DNA of 64,000 bases from Agarophyton chilense (GCA_030374765.1 JARGXX010000092.1:2206001-2270000); one strand, 5' to 3'. Positions 10,511 to 20,775 are shown, numbered from the stretch's first letter. The notes: generated by a model from the letters alone, not told the origin. Translations and numbers: made by a program.

Positions 10511-11902
10511 TTATCCGCCGACGGAGAATGATGCCAGTAACGGAGAGTGTAAAATGGAACTCAATGAAGACAAGTTATGGAAAGATGAGGCAGCCCATCC
10601 TGCGGAGGTTTGACTTCCGAAAGTAACACTTGCGACAACCCATCTCACTCCTTCAAACAAAAGCTGGTTTCCGGGTAAAACAGATTTACAACGTGTGACC
10701 ATTTCTGTACCGACAACGCGAATGCAAACGCGGTCCAAGCATCGAATTTCCGCGAGGTTCGCGTTCTCGATGACGGGTCGGCCCACTGCCTTGGAAAACA
10801 CGACAAGATCCCCCTGTAAATGCGGCTCCAAAAGCTGAGCCAGTGCATGAGAATCAACGACACTCAGTGATTTGGAAAGATCCGGATCGCGGCGTAGACG
10901 CTTTCTTGGAGGGGATTCAGGAACGATGACTGTTCCTAGGGAAACCGGTTGAGGGATAATTTTGATCGCTGAGGTTAGTTTCCTATAGAAACATGTGGTA
11001 CACTCATTTGCGATGACAAAGAACGAGTTGCCATTTGGTTGTACGACGGGTCTCTCAAGAAGCACGTGGCATCCTTTCTCAATCATGTTCGCGTATGAGT
11101 ATTGGTCCTCATGCAGCAACCAAAGTACTGAAGGTTGAGTGCTTGGTATGCCGGGTGACTGATCCTGTATTCTTATGTGCTTTCCTTCTTGGACTTGTAC
11201 AACACGGGCAAAGATGTATTTTGGAGCGAGCGAACGCTCGTTCCAAACTCGCTGCAGAGTGAAAGATTCAACTGGTCCTTTCACATTGAAAGCGTTCGCG
11301 GGCAATGAATCTAAATCAATCAATACTGTCGGAGTGGGTAGGACAGCTGCCGAAATCGATGAAGTCATCGACAAGGATTTCTTCACCAGTGCTTCAGCAT
11401 GCTCAGTAGGATCACGATTGAGTTGTGCAACGTCAACGGGACTTCGCGCATTTTCTCTTTCTTTTGGATTTACACCTAGCGTTGACACAGAGCTCAGAGC
11501 CTTCCTAGCAAAAGCTAAAGTTTCAATCTGAACACTTTGACGTGAATACTTCATTGCTTCTGAAGGAAAGGAAAACGAAACCCCTGGTTTAAAACGAGCG
11601 AGAAGTTTCGAGTGAGCGTAGAATGCGACATATCGCCCATTTGTTAGCCGGATAAGCCATATTTCAGGCGGCTCTGCACTGACCTGAATGACAACTGCAT
11701 GGAAATGGGTTGGGAATTCTTCCGATTGCAACTGAGACTGATGTTGAGCTAAGATTTCATCGCACGCAACAGACAACGAAAGACCTGCGGAATACCGGCG
11801 AAGTAAGGAAACCAGGCTTGCAGCCACACTTCCCCACGGAAGGTTACGCTTGAGCTTTCGCTGGATTTCTGCTACAGGGGCTTGAAGAACGTTGGATGAC
11901 AT
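10511..11902 (-). CDS. Unknown protein, possible OB-fold repeats
   Basis: This single-exon 463-residue frame has no recognised family. Two stretches look like oligonucleotide/oligosaccharide-binding folds: about residues 225-305 (KYIFARVVQVQEGKHIRIQD followed by a strand-rich region with FVIANECTTCF) and about 375-440 (LVVFSKAVGRP through LLFEGVRWVVASV). Between them is a basic patch, PPRKRLRRDP, that could be a nuclear localisation signal. This pattern recalls single-stranded DNA-binding or telomere/replication accessory proteins, but that is inference from pattern only. It is convergent with KMO. It shares an intergenic space with the ARMC6-like gene, which is also on the minus strand and upstream. 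Confidence 0.65.
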   Translation of the reverse strand: MSSNVLQAPVAEIQRKLKRNLPWGSVAASLVSLLRRYSAGLSLSVACDEILAQHQSQLQSEEFPTHFHAVVIQVSAEPPEIWLIRLTNGRYVAFYAHSKLLARFKPGVSFSFPSEAMKYSRQSVQIETLAFARKALSSVSTLGVNPKERENARSPVDVAQLNRDPTEHAEALVKKSLSMTSSISAAVLPTPTVLIDLDSLPANAFNVKGPVESFTLQRVWNERSLAPKYIFARVVQVQEGKHIRIQDQSPGIPSTQPSVLWLLHEDQYSYANMIEKGCHVLLERPVVQPNGNSFFVIANECTTCFYRKLTSAIKIIPQPVSLGTVIVPESPPRKRLRRDPDLSKSLSVVDSHALAQLLEPHLQGDLVVFSKAVGRPVIENANLAEIRCLDRVCIRVVGTEMVTRCKSVLPGNQLLFEGVRWVVASVTFGSQTSAGWAASSFHNLSSLSSILHSPLLASFSVGG

Positions 11903-12353
11903 TGATATCCTTACTGGGAAGAATGAGATAACTGTTTGAAGTTGGTCGTGAGTAGGTTAGACTGTACACTTGAAGCGCCAACCGCAAATGCTGCAGCCGA
12001 AGGCTTTGTCGGATGCATGGCATGCGCTTCGCTCTCGCGGCTTTCGCGCCAAATGTATCCCCGCCATTTCGAACACAAGGGGATCGGGAATTAGGCCACG
12101 AGTCGTGCCATAACATGAACAAGCACCATGTCCACGTCATCAGTCACTGTAAGCTGCGACATACAGATTTTCTTTAAATTGCCTATGCCGCCATTTCTCC
12201 ATGCTGTGTAGTTACGAAGGGCAGCAATCTACCCTTCGTATAAACCTGTGTGACAAAAGCTACCGACCTGGTGAACACCGAAGCGCCAACATAGCGCAAC
12301 GGCCAACCAATTGATCCCCCTACCCTTGGTATTCTCAACACAGGTTTCTTCCG
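11903..12353. other. Intergenic space with hairpin
   Basis: About 450 bases between two minus-strand genes. It holds the upstream region of the possible OB-fold gene and one inverted repeat (separate entry). A 98-codon frame overlapping it has no support. Confidence 0.5.
12213..12240. repeat. Short hairpin with TACGAAGGG arms
   Basis: TACGAAGGG at 12213-12221 pairs perfectly with CCCTTCGTA at 12232-12240. Nearly the same arm sequence forms a longer hairpin at 22295-22340, so it may be a dispersed element. Confidence 0.7.
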
Positions 12354-13961
12354 TCACCTACCCTTTTCACGAACGGTAGGTGTGTTGTAGAAGCCGGTGG
12401 GCATTGTGTAACGTTCATCGCGACGCAATTCACTATCTTCAAGAACATCCATATCCCTGAGAGCGGCATAGGCTACATCATCACAATGTGAATGCGTCCT
12501 CCATGCCTTTCTGATAATTTTTTCCGCCAGCCCTGTTTTCCGCAAATGGCACCTTGCTTCCACATCCCTTGCGCAAATGTTGCGTACCGCCAGGCACCCA
12601 ACTCGCTGCAGGATCTTATCCTCATTGTACATTTCCATCACGTCCAGAACGATATCTGCCATTCCCGTTTTGACTATCTTGTTCGCGAGATCGGGTCTCC
12701 GAAGGCAAAGACTGCCTATAAGACCGCAATATTGTTCACCAATCATTGAACAAGTGCCCAAATGTTGCCTTACAACATCTGTTAGCAACGTTATATTTTC
12801 AAATATAGGACTTTTACACTCGTCTCGCCCTGCTAGGTTGCGAAGGAGCCCTATACAGACGTTGACAATATTTTCTTCCAAGCTGAATTGTTGTAAAAGC
12901 GAAGTGCATGACTCATGTATATTCAGCTTGATTATGTGAGAGCAGATCTCATCGGAAACACAACATATACGGATGCATGCGATGCTTTCAGTCATGAGTT
13001 GTAGCTTAGTAGTTTGTGACAGTGTATTGTTCACCTGTACCTTCACGATGAACCTCGAGAAAATCTCCAATAGATTTGATGAAGTTGTCAGAGGCCGAAG
13101 CCCACTTTCGGTTACAGTATTGCCCCCAGCAAGTACACGAGCACGATCAAATGTTTCTGCAACTTTGACCGTAGAATCGTCCGGTGACAACAGTTGTCTC
13201 GTATATACACATAGCTCGACAAAAAGCTTCTTGGGCAGGGTCTTTTCGTCGTCATTGCTTTCAATGATTCCACAACATGCATTCTCGAAGTATTTAATAA
13301 GGCAGTCCAAAGACTCGTTTGCTGCGAAAACCTGCTTCACATGCTCCTTTTTGAGTTGTATGGCAGACATCGATTGCACTAGAGCGGCGCATGTTTCGAA
13401 GTCAAAAACGGAAGTTTCTCGACCCTGTTCTGCCAAAGAGTTGGGCAACACCAATGAGTTGAATAATGACTTCATGTTGCGAAGACCCTTCGCACCAGGC
13501 AAGGTAATAAATGAAGAGCGGTTCAGTTCATCATTGGCGCATAATATTACAAGAAGCTCACTCATAGGCCGCACCACACTCAGTCTTTCCGTATAGTGAA
13601 ATTTGAGGCTGTATCCCATACAGTCTGCTAGTACTTCAATGATACCGTTCGACACAGCACTTGCGGCATCTCTTTTATCGTTTAAGTTGGAAATCAACGT
13701 GGAAACAGCGTCAATCAAGTCGGATGGATTCTCGGAGTGCAGAGTATCTCGAACGGCATGCACGAGTGATGCAGAAGATTGACTGTTTCTTGATTCATTG
13801 GATGGTATTGATATATCCAAATTTGAAAAGTCTGTGACGCCTGATTTTCGCAACTGCTCGCACGCGTCAGTTACTGCTTCCTCAGGGGAGAATCCAAATT
13901 CCTGAATACCTTCGCAGACTATTCCATCAAATGTGGACTGCCGGACCTGTTTGGTAGCCAT
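12354..13961 (-). CDS. ARMC6: ARMC6-like armadillo-repeat protein
   Basis: The N-terminus VRQSTFDGIVCEGIQEFGFS and the following PEEAVTDACEQLRKSGVTDFSN match the start of ARMC6, where a family phrase like TFDEVVQENIEDF...PEEALEEA is found. The rest is helical repeats consistent with an armadillo solenoid, including RNLAGRDECKSPIFE and RNICARDVEARCHLRKTG. The cellular role of ARMC6 is poorly defined; it is expected to be a protein-binding scaffold. The frame is open upstream to 14093, but I place the start at 13961 (MATKQVRQSTFDG) because similarity begins there; that gives 535 residues. It is divergent from the ABC1 kinase gene, with about 460 bases between starts. No intron is needed. Confidence 0.82.
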   Translation of the reverse strand: MATKQVRQSTFDGIVCEGIQEFGFSPEEAVTDACEQLRKSGVTDFSNLDISIPSNESRNSQSSASLVHAVRDTLHSENPSDLIDAVSTLISNLNDKRDAASAVSNGIIEVLADCMGYSLKFHYTERLSVVRPMSELLVILCANDELNRSSFITLPGAKGLRNMKSLFNSLVLPNSLAEQGRETSVFDFETCAALVQSMSAIQLKKEHVKQVFAANESLDCLIKYFENACCGIIESNDDEKTLPKKLFVELCVYTRQLLSPDDSTVKVAETFDRARVLAGGNTVTESGLRPLTTSSNLLEIFSRFIVKVQVNNTLSQTTKLQLMTESIACIRICCVSDEICSHIIKLNIHESCTSLLQQFSLEENIVNVCIGLLRNLAGRDECKSPIFENITLLTDVVRQHLGTCSMIGEQYCGLIGSLCLRRPDLANKIVKTGMADIVLDVMEMYNEDKILQRVGCLAVRNICARDVEARCHLRKTGLAEKIIRKAWRTHSHCDDVAYAALRDMDVLEDSELRRDERYTMPTGFYNTPTVREKGR

Positions 13962-14420
13962 ATTCGCGAGTTGCCACTGATAAATTAGTACTTGGCGAAG
14001 GGAAACGACACAGAATCTTAAGTGGTGTGCGGCGTGAGTACTCCTCTTTTCAATTTGCATCATCAGGAGCTTCCGGATCTTGATTGTGGTCAACTTGGCG
14101 GTAAACTAAAGAGGCATTCAAAATTTTGGTTATCTACAAAAATATGCTGAGTTGTTGCACGTACAGTACTGTGCTATCGGGTAACAAAACAGTTCATCCC
14201 TCAATCAGCCACAGCGACCCACCACCACACGTGCTTCTGTTTGTGTGAAGTGCAGGGGCTTTCCCCGAAGTTTTTTCAGGCCGAATGGCATCGGTCTGGC
14301 GGTCGCGAAAATCGAAGCATCTCCCAACATGTCAGCGAGAACAACATCGCCCAAAGTACCCATTACTTGAAGTTGCACTGTTAGCGTAATTCAGTATTCC
14401 CACCTACAAGGTTTGAGCAG
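13962..14420. promoter_or_regulatory. Divergent intergenic region ARMC6-like / ABC1 kinase
   Basis: The two genes are transcribed away from each other, so this roughly 460-base space should contain both promoters. I see no clear TATA box or other defined site. An in-frame extension of the ARMC6-like frame covers the left part but lacks family similarity. Confidence 0.45.
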
Positions 14421-16541
14421 ATGGCGTTTATTGCAGCTCGCCCCCTAACTCGCCACTTATCGATCGTACCGTGTAGGCGCCATCTTCGACTGTCACCAAG
14501 ACGACCATATGCATCTGTATCTGGACAAACAGTGGAACGAGGCTTTAAATTGTTCCGCTCTGATCTATCACGACTTTCACGCCTGTTTCGAGGAGATCTG
14601 TCGGTAATCTTAGATAAATCCTTGGCACTGAATCGATATGACGCCGCCGCCATTGCAGAGTACTACGATGCACGCCCCTTAACAGCTCTCGTGCGCATCA
14701 CTTCAGTTGGCATTCCGTTTCTCGTATGGTTGTTTCGTGTTCGAAAGTGGGATAAATGGAGAGGTGCTGCTGGGCAGGAGGGCACAACTTCTATGCGTGC
14801 TGAACAATTGCGAAGACTGCTGACATGGGCTGGACCTACGTATCTGAAAGTTGGTCAGGCAGTCGGCAATCGTCCTGATCTCGTCGGTGTCGTGTACAGC
14901 AATGAGCTCCAAAAGCTTGTCGATGATGTTGGAACTTTCGATGGCAACGTGGCCGTGAAAATGGTTCGTGAGGAGCTACAACTGAAAGATCTCTCAGACC
15001 TTTTCTCAGAGTTCGGCGTCGAAGCGGTAGCGAGCGCTTCCCTTGGGCAAGTGCACTACGCTAAGCTCAAGAACGGAGACCGTATTGCGGTCAAAGTGCA
15101 AAGGCCTACAGTTGAACGTGATGCAGCGCTCGACGTCTACGTGTTGAGGAAGGTGGCTTTGTACGCGAAAAAACGCTTCAAATTACGAAGTGATCTGGTT
15201 GGCATTGTAGACGAATTTGCGACGCGTCTTTGGGAGGAATTGGACTATGTGAATGAAGCAAACAACTGTGAAAATTTCGAACGCCTGTATACGAAGTCGA
15301 ACGAAGATGTCATCGTTCCAAAGATATACAGGAACTTAACTACAAAGAAGATTTTAACTATGGAATGGATTGATGGTGATAAAGCACCGTGGGAGCCAAA
15401 CCAAGAAGCCCAGAGACTAATTCGTATCGGAGTACAATGCAGTCTTCAACAGCTTTTGGACAAAGGGTTTGTGCATGCCGATCCGCATGGAGGTAACCTT
15501 TTACGCACGAAGGAAGGAAAGCTTTGTTATCTCGATTTTGGGATGTGCGTGGAGGTTGAACAAGAAACAAGGTACAATTTGGTTGCTGCCATAGTGCGTC
15601 TTATAAACCGTGACTATGAGAATCTTGCGGAGGACTTTCTCAAGCTAGGATTTCTACCACCGGATGCAGAGACAGAGCCTCTTGTTCCACTACTAGCAAC
15701 TGCTTTTGGCGACGCGAGCACAAGCAGCGCACTCTCGGATCTCTCATTCAGTCGGCTCACGAACAATTTGAGCGATCTCGCTTTTAAAACTCCTATTCGT
15801 ATTCCTGTGTTCTTCACGCTAATTATACGGTCCTTAACTATTCTGGAAGGATTTGCACTCCAGACAGACGCAGCCTTCAAAATTGTGGATGAATCATATC
15901 CGTATGTAGTGCAGCGTATCCTAACGGATGATTCACCTGTGTTTCAACGGGCATTGGAGAATGTTCTCATTGACCAAACGTCTGGTCGTATTCGGTGGAA
16001 TCGTTTCAGTTCATTGCTTAACTCAAGATCTTCGTCTCTACCACAAGAAAGCGAAGCTGGTGACAGCGAACGACCTGGAGACCCTTTTATCTCAAAGAAT
16101 GGAACCTTGGAAGGTGTCAGCAACACTGCTCTCAGCCGTTTAATCGACTTTACTCTTAGCAACCGCGGTGATTTTCTTCGTCGAGCGTTGCAGTTAGAGC
16201 TTGCAGACACGGCCGATGCTTTGCAACTTGCCCTTCTTAAGCGAGTTTCTGATGCGACTTACGGTCTTCTCCCATCTCCCAGAGAAGATGTTGATATGAA
16301 TCGTGTTGAGACAGCCATTAAAATGGCGAAAGTCCTTCGAGTTCGTGCGCCTGAAGTGCTCTCTACTTTTGCAAAAGACCAACCACAGTCAAGGCAAATT
16401 AGAAGGGAAAGACAAAGGCTATTGGCCAAAAGAGCAATGGAAGCTTCGCGCGCTGTTGTGGGTTCCGTAACAGAACGAAACACTATTCGAGTGCTTCGCA
16501 AGGCAATCAGTACCATATTCAGAAGACGAGAAGAAAGCTAG
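14421..16541 (+). CDS. ABC1/ADCK/UbiB-family atypical kinase, organellar
   Basis: This 706-residue protein is of the UbiB/ABC1K family, which supports prenylquinone metabolism in mitochondria or plastids. Family motifs are clear: KVGQAVGNRPDL at 143-154 (the KxGQ helix), the alanine-rich loop here SASLGQV at 205-211, the ATP-binding lysine in AVKVQRP at 223-229, HADPHGGNLL at 352-361, and the metal-binding YLDFG at 370-374. The first 34 residues are rich in Arg and Ser and lack acids, a typical organelle transit peptide. The length with a roughly 250-residue C-terminal extension resembles plastid and algal ABC1K types, but I cannot tell plastid from mitochondrion. KxGQxxS is changed to KVGQAVG. 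It is convergent with the RAD18-like gene, 137 bases apart. Confidence 0.93.
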   Translation: MAFIAARPLTRHLSIVPCRRHLRLSPRRPYASVSGQTVERGFKLFRSDLSRLSRLFRGDLSVILDKSLALNRYDAAAIAEYYDARPLTALVRITSVGIPFLVWLFRVRKWDKWRGAAGQEGTTSMRAEQLRRLLTWAGPTYLKVGQAVGNRPDLVGVVYSNELQKLVDDVGTFDGNVAVKMVREELQLKDLSDLFSEFGVEAVASASLGQVHYAKLKNGDRIAVKVQRPTVERDAALDVYVLRKVALYAKKRFKLRSDLVGIVDEFATRLWEELDYVNEANNCENFERLYTKSNEDVIVPKIYRNLTTKKILTMEWIDGDKAPWEPNQEAQRLIRIGVQCSLQQLLDKGFVHADPHGGNLLRTKEGKLCYLDFGMCVEVEQETRYNLVAAIVRLINRDYENLAEDFLKLGFLPPDAETEPLVPLLATAFGDASTSSALSDLSFSRLTNNLSDLAFKTPIRIPVFFTLIIRSLTILEGFALQTDAAFKIVDESYPYVVQRILTDDSPVFQRALENVLIDQTSGRIRWNRFSSLLNSRSSSLPQESEAGDSERPGDPFISKNGTLEGVSNTALSRLIDFTLSNRGDFLRRALQLELADTADALQLALLKRVSDATYGLLPSPREDVDMNRVETAIKMAKVLRVRAPEVLSTFAKDQPQSRQIRRERQRLLAKRAMEASRAVVGSVTERNTIRVLRKAISTIFRRREES

Positions 16542-16678
16542 AATAACCAGAGCACGAAAGCCTCAGCTTCAGACCATGTCCGTTAAATGCTATATTTACT
16601 ATGTCTAATCATAATATCGTATGTGTACAGACAGAAGCCATTCTATTTTCTGGAAAAGACTAATTTATTCGCTCCGCC

Positions 16679-17848
16679 TTAAGGGTCTTCTTTGCTACTC
16701 GTAAAGGGCAAGCGTCTCACGTACCTCTGACTATTTTGTCTTCTCTTTTCCATTGCCGCCATTTTGTTTCGATTGATCCTTTCCCTTTGTTCTCGAGTTA
16801 GACGATGTGTGACAGGTATTGGGGGTGGGGTGATCTGTGTGGAGCTCTGCCCGGTTGGAGGCGTTTTACCAGGAGAACGTTTCCCTGGGCAAATACTCAT
16901 GTCTACAGACTTGAGGGCAACCTCAGCAAAGACACTAGTTGAATGCCGAAGCCTGGGTGAATTGGTTACCTGTACGGCTCCGTCGACGGCTTCCGAGGGA
17001 CGGTTTTGAACAGTCGCAGAGCGCGGTCGTTTTAGAGCGCTAGTAGTTTTCTGAGGGGAAACGTAATCTGGCTTCACTTCAAGTCCCTCGCCGTCATTAG
17101 TGCTTTTTTCAAGGCCGATACCCTCTTGCGATGATGTAGCGAAGAGTAAACGTTTTCGTCGCTTAATCTTGCGCACCAGCTCTTCATGGTTATCTCCTTG
17201 TCGCACGGTGAGTTCGTTGTTTGGACTCTCCCTAAAGACATTTACAGCTTTCTGAGGCTCGGAAAGGGCGGCTTCATGTCGTCTAACTGCATCAACCAGT
17301 TTCTGTTTGGAAGCACCACAAGCAGAATCTGACGCAGCATTGACGCGAAGTACGTACTCCCGATACCGATTCTTCAGAGCTTCAGAACCCCCGTTCGTGC
17401 TCAAACCGGCAGAAGTCAACTTCTTCAGGAGAATAGCCCGAGAAAGGTTTCCCGGTAACGGTATAGGAGATATATTAATTCGATGCGATGAGGGTACGGA
17501 TGTACGGAACATTACTCGGAGCATGACTAGAGTTGCGTCATATTCACGAAGAGAAGCAAGAGAAGACGATGTGCAACGTGAACGGCATGTCGGCTGTGGA
17601 CAGGTAGAGGTACGAGAGAGATGACGACGTACGCACAGGGAGCAGAAAATGTGAGAGCATGGAAGAAGGACAGGAGCGTTCAATACTTCGTGGCAGATGG
17701 GGCAGCTATGCGATTCGATCAGCTCCTGAATTCGAGCTGTGAGTGTGACGATGAGCTTTTGCTCTTGATGGGAACCACCATCCATGAGTTGCATCCACCA
17801 CCTGTCGAAAAGACCCTGTGAGGAACAAGCAACCTCTCGTACTCGCAC
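16679..17848 (-). CDS. RAD18: RAD18-like RING/SAP E3 ubiquitin ligase
   Basis: RAD18 monoubiquitinates PCNA, with RAD6, at stalled replication forks to allow translesion synthesis. This 389-residue frame has a C3HC4 RING finger with ligands C49, C52, C64, H66, C69, C72, C83 and C88 (CPICHEVLNAPVLLPCSHIF...). A SAP-type DNA-binding helix pair follows at about 131-166 (LPGNLSRAILLKKLTSAGLS...GSEALKNRYREYV). This order and spacing are those of RAD18. I see no UBZ zinc finger between the two, so the protein differs from the standard three-domain layout. The C-terminal third is basic and low in complexity. Other RING-SAP proteins remain possible. The start could be Met19 or Met22. Confidence 0.75.
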   Translation of the reverse strand: MRVREVACSSQGLFDRWWMQLMDGGSHQEQKLIVTLTARIQELIESHSCPICHEVLNAPVLLPCSHIFCSLCVRRHLSRTSTCPQPTCRSRCTSSSLASLREYDATLVMLRVMFRTSVPSSHRINISPIPLPGNLSRAILLKKLTSAGLSTNGGSEALKNRYREYVLRVNAASDSACGASKQKLVDAVRRHEAALSEPQKAVNVFRESPNNELTVRQGDNHEELVRKIKRRKRLLFATSSQEGIGLEKSTNDGEGLEVKPDYVSPQKTTSALKRPRSATVQNRPSEAVDGAVQVTNSPRLRHSTSVFAEVALKSVDMSICPGKRSPGKTPPTGQSSTQITPPPIPVTHRLTREQRERINRNKMAAMEKRRQNSQRYVRRLPFTSSKEDP

Positions 17849-19677
17849 CTGTCGCTTGGAACGAAATCTGTTGAATCTGGTAGAGTATTACACTTCATAA
17901 CCTTGGAGTACAAGTGTACGAACAAAAACATGCATAGTACTCATTGCACCCAATCATACACGGGCTTCTCCCGCCAAAATTGTTCATACAGTACCGACAC
18001 CTCTATTTGTTCGGGTAGAGGTTGAACGAACTCGAGTCGGTGTTCGTCACTTCTGCTGTGGTTCATCATCGTTTCCAATCTCCCATTTTCTCCCCGCATG
18101 CATGAAAATGTCTGACATAGACGTTGACGCATGAAATTTGATCACAATTCTCAGCAACCCATATCGTATTTCTCACCATTCAATGCTTGTACTTCGCGCC
18201 TCCAGGGTGATTATCGCAAGAAGAAAGCTCGACGGACAGGTCCAACGCAGTTTTTGATCGCTGCTGCGTTTTGCTAACGGCAATTGTCAACATTTTTTCC
18301 ATCTTGTGGTATACATGTGGAGAACGGCTTCGAAAAGACCCACCTCGACAGAGCTCTCTACACGTTCTATTTTCCACCACGAAACCAATCCCAGTTCCCC
18401 CTAGTCACCCAACCCTTGCAAGGTCGGTGAGAACAGATTCGAAAGTCAATCTGTGGTGGAGAAGAGATCCTCTGTTTTGTGCCAGACGATATAGAGAAAA
18501 TTGCGTCGTTTGAAAGGGAAAAGTTCAAAGCTTAGTCTCTCAAGCCCAGACACGACACCCAGTCTACCTATTTCAAATTACGAAGCGAACAAACATGGAA
18601 TGTTCGTATTGTTCTTGACTTTGCCTACAGTATATGCATCACTACTTCAAAGACATATGTGGAGTTTCAAAGTAGACTCGTTGGAGTCGCGAGAGTTTCT
18701 TGTATATGATTCCGAACACATTAAGAATTTTCTGGCTTGTTCTGCAAAGATATATTCATTTATAAAAATCATTTATAAAAATGAATATATCGAAGTCTCT
18801 GTCATATTGTCTTGAGCCACACCTCACATGATTGCAGCAAACTTGTGCTGATCGTTTCAAAATATTGAGGCGCAAAAAACTCTATTCTTTCGAGATTCGT
18901 TGCCGGAAGTCCATGTCATATTTAGCGAAATGAATCTCCACATGCCGAGTTTGAGGGTCAACATTTACGATTTGCCCTCAGAACTGAAGAATATCAAAAT
19001 GTGAATGCTTCGGCAACATGGAAAAGCCGTGATGGTGGAATCTCTAGCTGACTCTTGGAATCTGATCGTCGACACCGAGCGAAACAAAGAGCGTTTGCCC
19101 CTCGCTTTACAGAAACATTAGGAAATACATGACGCTGATTTGCGAAACCTTGAGATGCTGTTCAGGAGGTAGACGTCTAACCCTTACGAATATACCTTGG
19201 TATAAACTGAAACGCTGGCAATTATACTCATGGATGTTCCTGCAATAACTTAATGAGGCCAAAGAGCCAGAACCATAAAAGTGGACACTGCTCATCCTTG
19301 AACTGTGGATGTTAGATGTGTCTTATACTGTCTGAGCAGCGGTTGTAGACGGGGACAAGTGGCACGCGCTACAAGAATGGTTGCACAGAAGGCACCAACG
19401 TTCAACGTGCATCATGTGAACGGTCCTGGCCCTCCACAACATCGATCGCTTAACACGTAAACTTTATAGTTTCGAAAAACAGTCCTTGACAGTCTTTGTC
19501 CCCTGCTGTATTGACTCGGGCCGCACATCTGTCTACGGTCCTCTCAGCTTGAGCATACGGGCCCGAAGCCGCTCATTATAACAACATCACTATGCAAGCA
19601 CTGCACACTCTCCTCCCCCTCGACAAAGCGTGCGTTTCCATCAGTAATGAGCGCCTTTTCTAAAACACATCCTCGCA
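17849..19677. other. Intergenic region without recognised gene
   Basis: About 1.8 kb. Several frames of 60-105 codons occur on both strands (the longest is at 18501-18815), but none shows a motif or domain. One AT-rich hairpin is present (separate entry). Exons of a multi-exon gene leading into the membrane protein at 19678 cannot be excluded. Confidence 0.5.
18751..18789. repeat. AT-rich inverted repeat containing a 13-base direct repeat
   Basis: TATATTCATTT (18751-18761) pairs with AAATGAATATA (18779-18789). Inside, CATTTATAAAAAT occurs twice in tandem (18757-18769 and 18770-18782). Confidence 0.8.
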
Positions 19678-20064
19678 TTGTTTCAGATCGTCTTCTTCTC
19701 AGCGCTTCGTATACAGATGCAAAGGTCTTTTTTCGTCTTTAACTTGCTTCGATTTCATCATGACCTTTCACAAATTTCATTCCGTTTCTTGCAAGAATAC
19801 AAGAGCAAATCACCTCGCATCTTAATGATTGTTGGCGTGCTCGCAGGGGCTGCATTGTTGCTAGTAATCATTTTGGTGCTTTGTTGCTGCTGTTGTATTA
19901 GGAGACGCGCAAGACGGCGCAAGCAACGGGACGCCATGGAGCCATTTGACGTGACTGAACCAGATTCAGCTGCCATTCCTCCAGATGATGTGGAAGCGCA
20001 ACGACGAGATTCAGTTCCATGGGGCCACCCACCGTCCGCCAGAAATCTAGCTGATGGCGATTGA
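19678..20064 (+). CDS. Small single-pass membrane protein, perhaps a last exon
   Basis: This 128-codon frame has a strongly hydrophobic segment (about residues 50-69, MIVGVLAGAALLLVIILVLC). It runs into five cysteines and then a block of arginines and lysines (RRRARRRKQ), and ends in an acidic-to-polar tail. The positive-inside rule puts the C-terminus in the cytosol. Juxtamembrane cysteines are frequent palmitoylation sites. The first 45 residues look atypical, and several pyrimidine-AG acceptor-like sites lie near the start. The real protein may therefore be an upstream-spliced type I membrane protein with this as its end. No family is recognised. Confidence 0.45.
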   Translation: MFQIVFFSALRIQMQRSFFVFNLLRFHHDLSQISFRFLQEYKSKSPRILMIVGVLAGAALLLVIILVLCCCCCIRRRARRRKQRDAMEPFDVTEPDSAAIPPDDVEAQRRDSVPWGHPPSARNLADGD

Positions 20065-20775
20065 TGGAAACGTATGATTTGCATTCTGTTTAAACAGCTT
20101 CAGGCTTTCAATGCGTCCCTTTCGGAATCAGCTATAACAGTGATTTTCACAAATGAAACACGTAACCAGGACTGCCAGTGATGGTCACACTCGAGTGCCG
20201 GCGCAGCGCTCTCGTTCGGTAATTTACGGCTTTCAGATGGCAGAAGTGGGCTCACATCAACTAGACGTAACCCCCATGCTGCTCTCTCATTTCGCATCTT
20301 CTCATCGACCGTTTACGTCAGCTTCCACCGTATATATCTGTGAAGGCTTCTGAATGTGGCTTTTGAGGCTTCCGAAATGGAGCACATCGTTGAGCCACAT
20401 AGTATGGCCTTTTCCTTCACCTGTAGAGTATTGCCCGTCCGTGTACATACAATAGAACTTATGAAATACGACTAAAATCCAACTAACTCTTTTTTCTCTC
20501 CATGTTAATTCGCTTATTGTTTCTAGATTTGCATTAGGTACACCTACCGTGCATCTTCGGCAAGTTATAGCTTCCGATTCGCCCATGTCAAATTCACAAT
20601 TTTCGGTTTTCTTTTTGATCTGTTTCAAAAGGTCCCGAAGCTTGGCCTGTTCTGGCTGAATCTCCCCAGGAAAGGTCCATTTCGTTCAGGTCTCCTAACT
20701 TTTTTCCGACGGTTGGGGTCGCTGCCAATGATTTATCTATTGCTCACTAGCCGATAGCCAACTTGAACTCGTAAA
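20065..20775. other. Intergenic region without recognised gene
   Basis: About 700 bases upstream of the SRPBCC gene. A minus-strand 108-codon frame at 20302-20628 contains CRRCTVGVPNA but nothing else to support it. No repeat or RNA gene is seen. Confidence 0.45.

Noticed and set aside
11844-12140. 98-codon minus-strand frame upstream of the possible OB-fold gene
   Set aside because: It overlaps the start of that gene in another frame and has no motif.
12973-13596. 207-codon plus-strand frame
   Set aside because: Opposite the ARMC6-like gene and without any motif.
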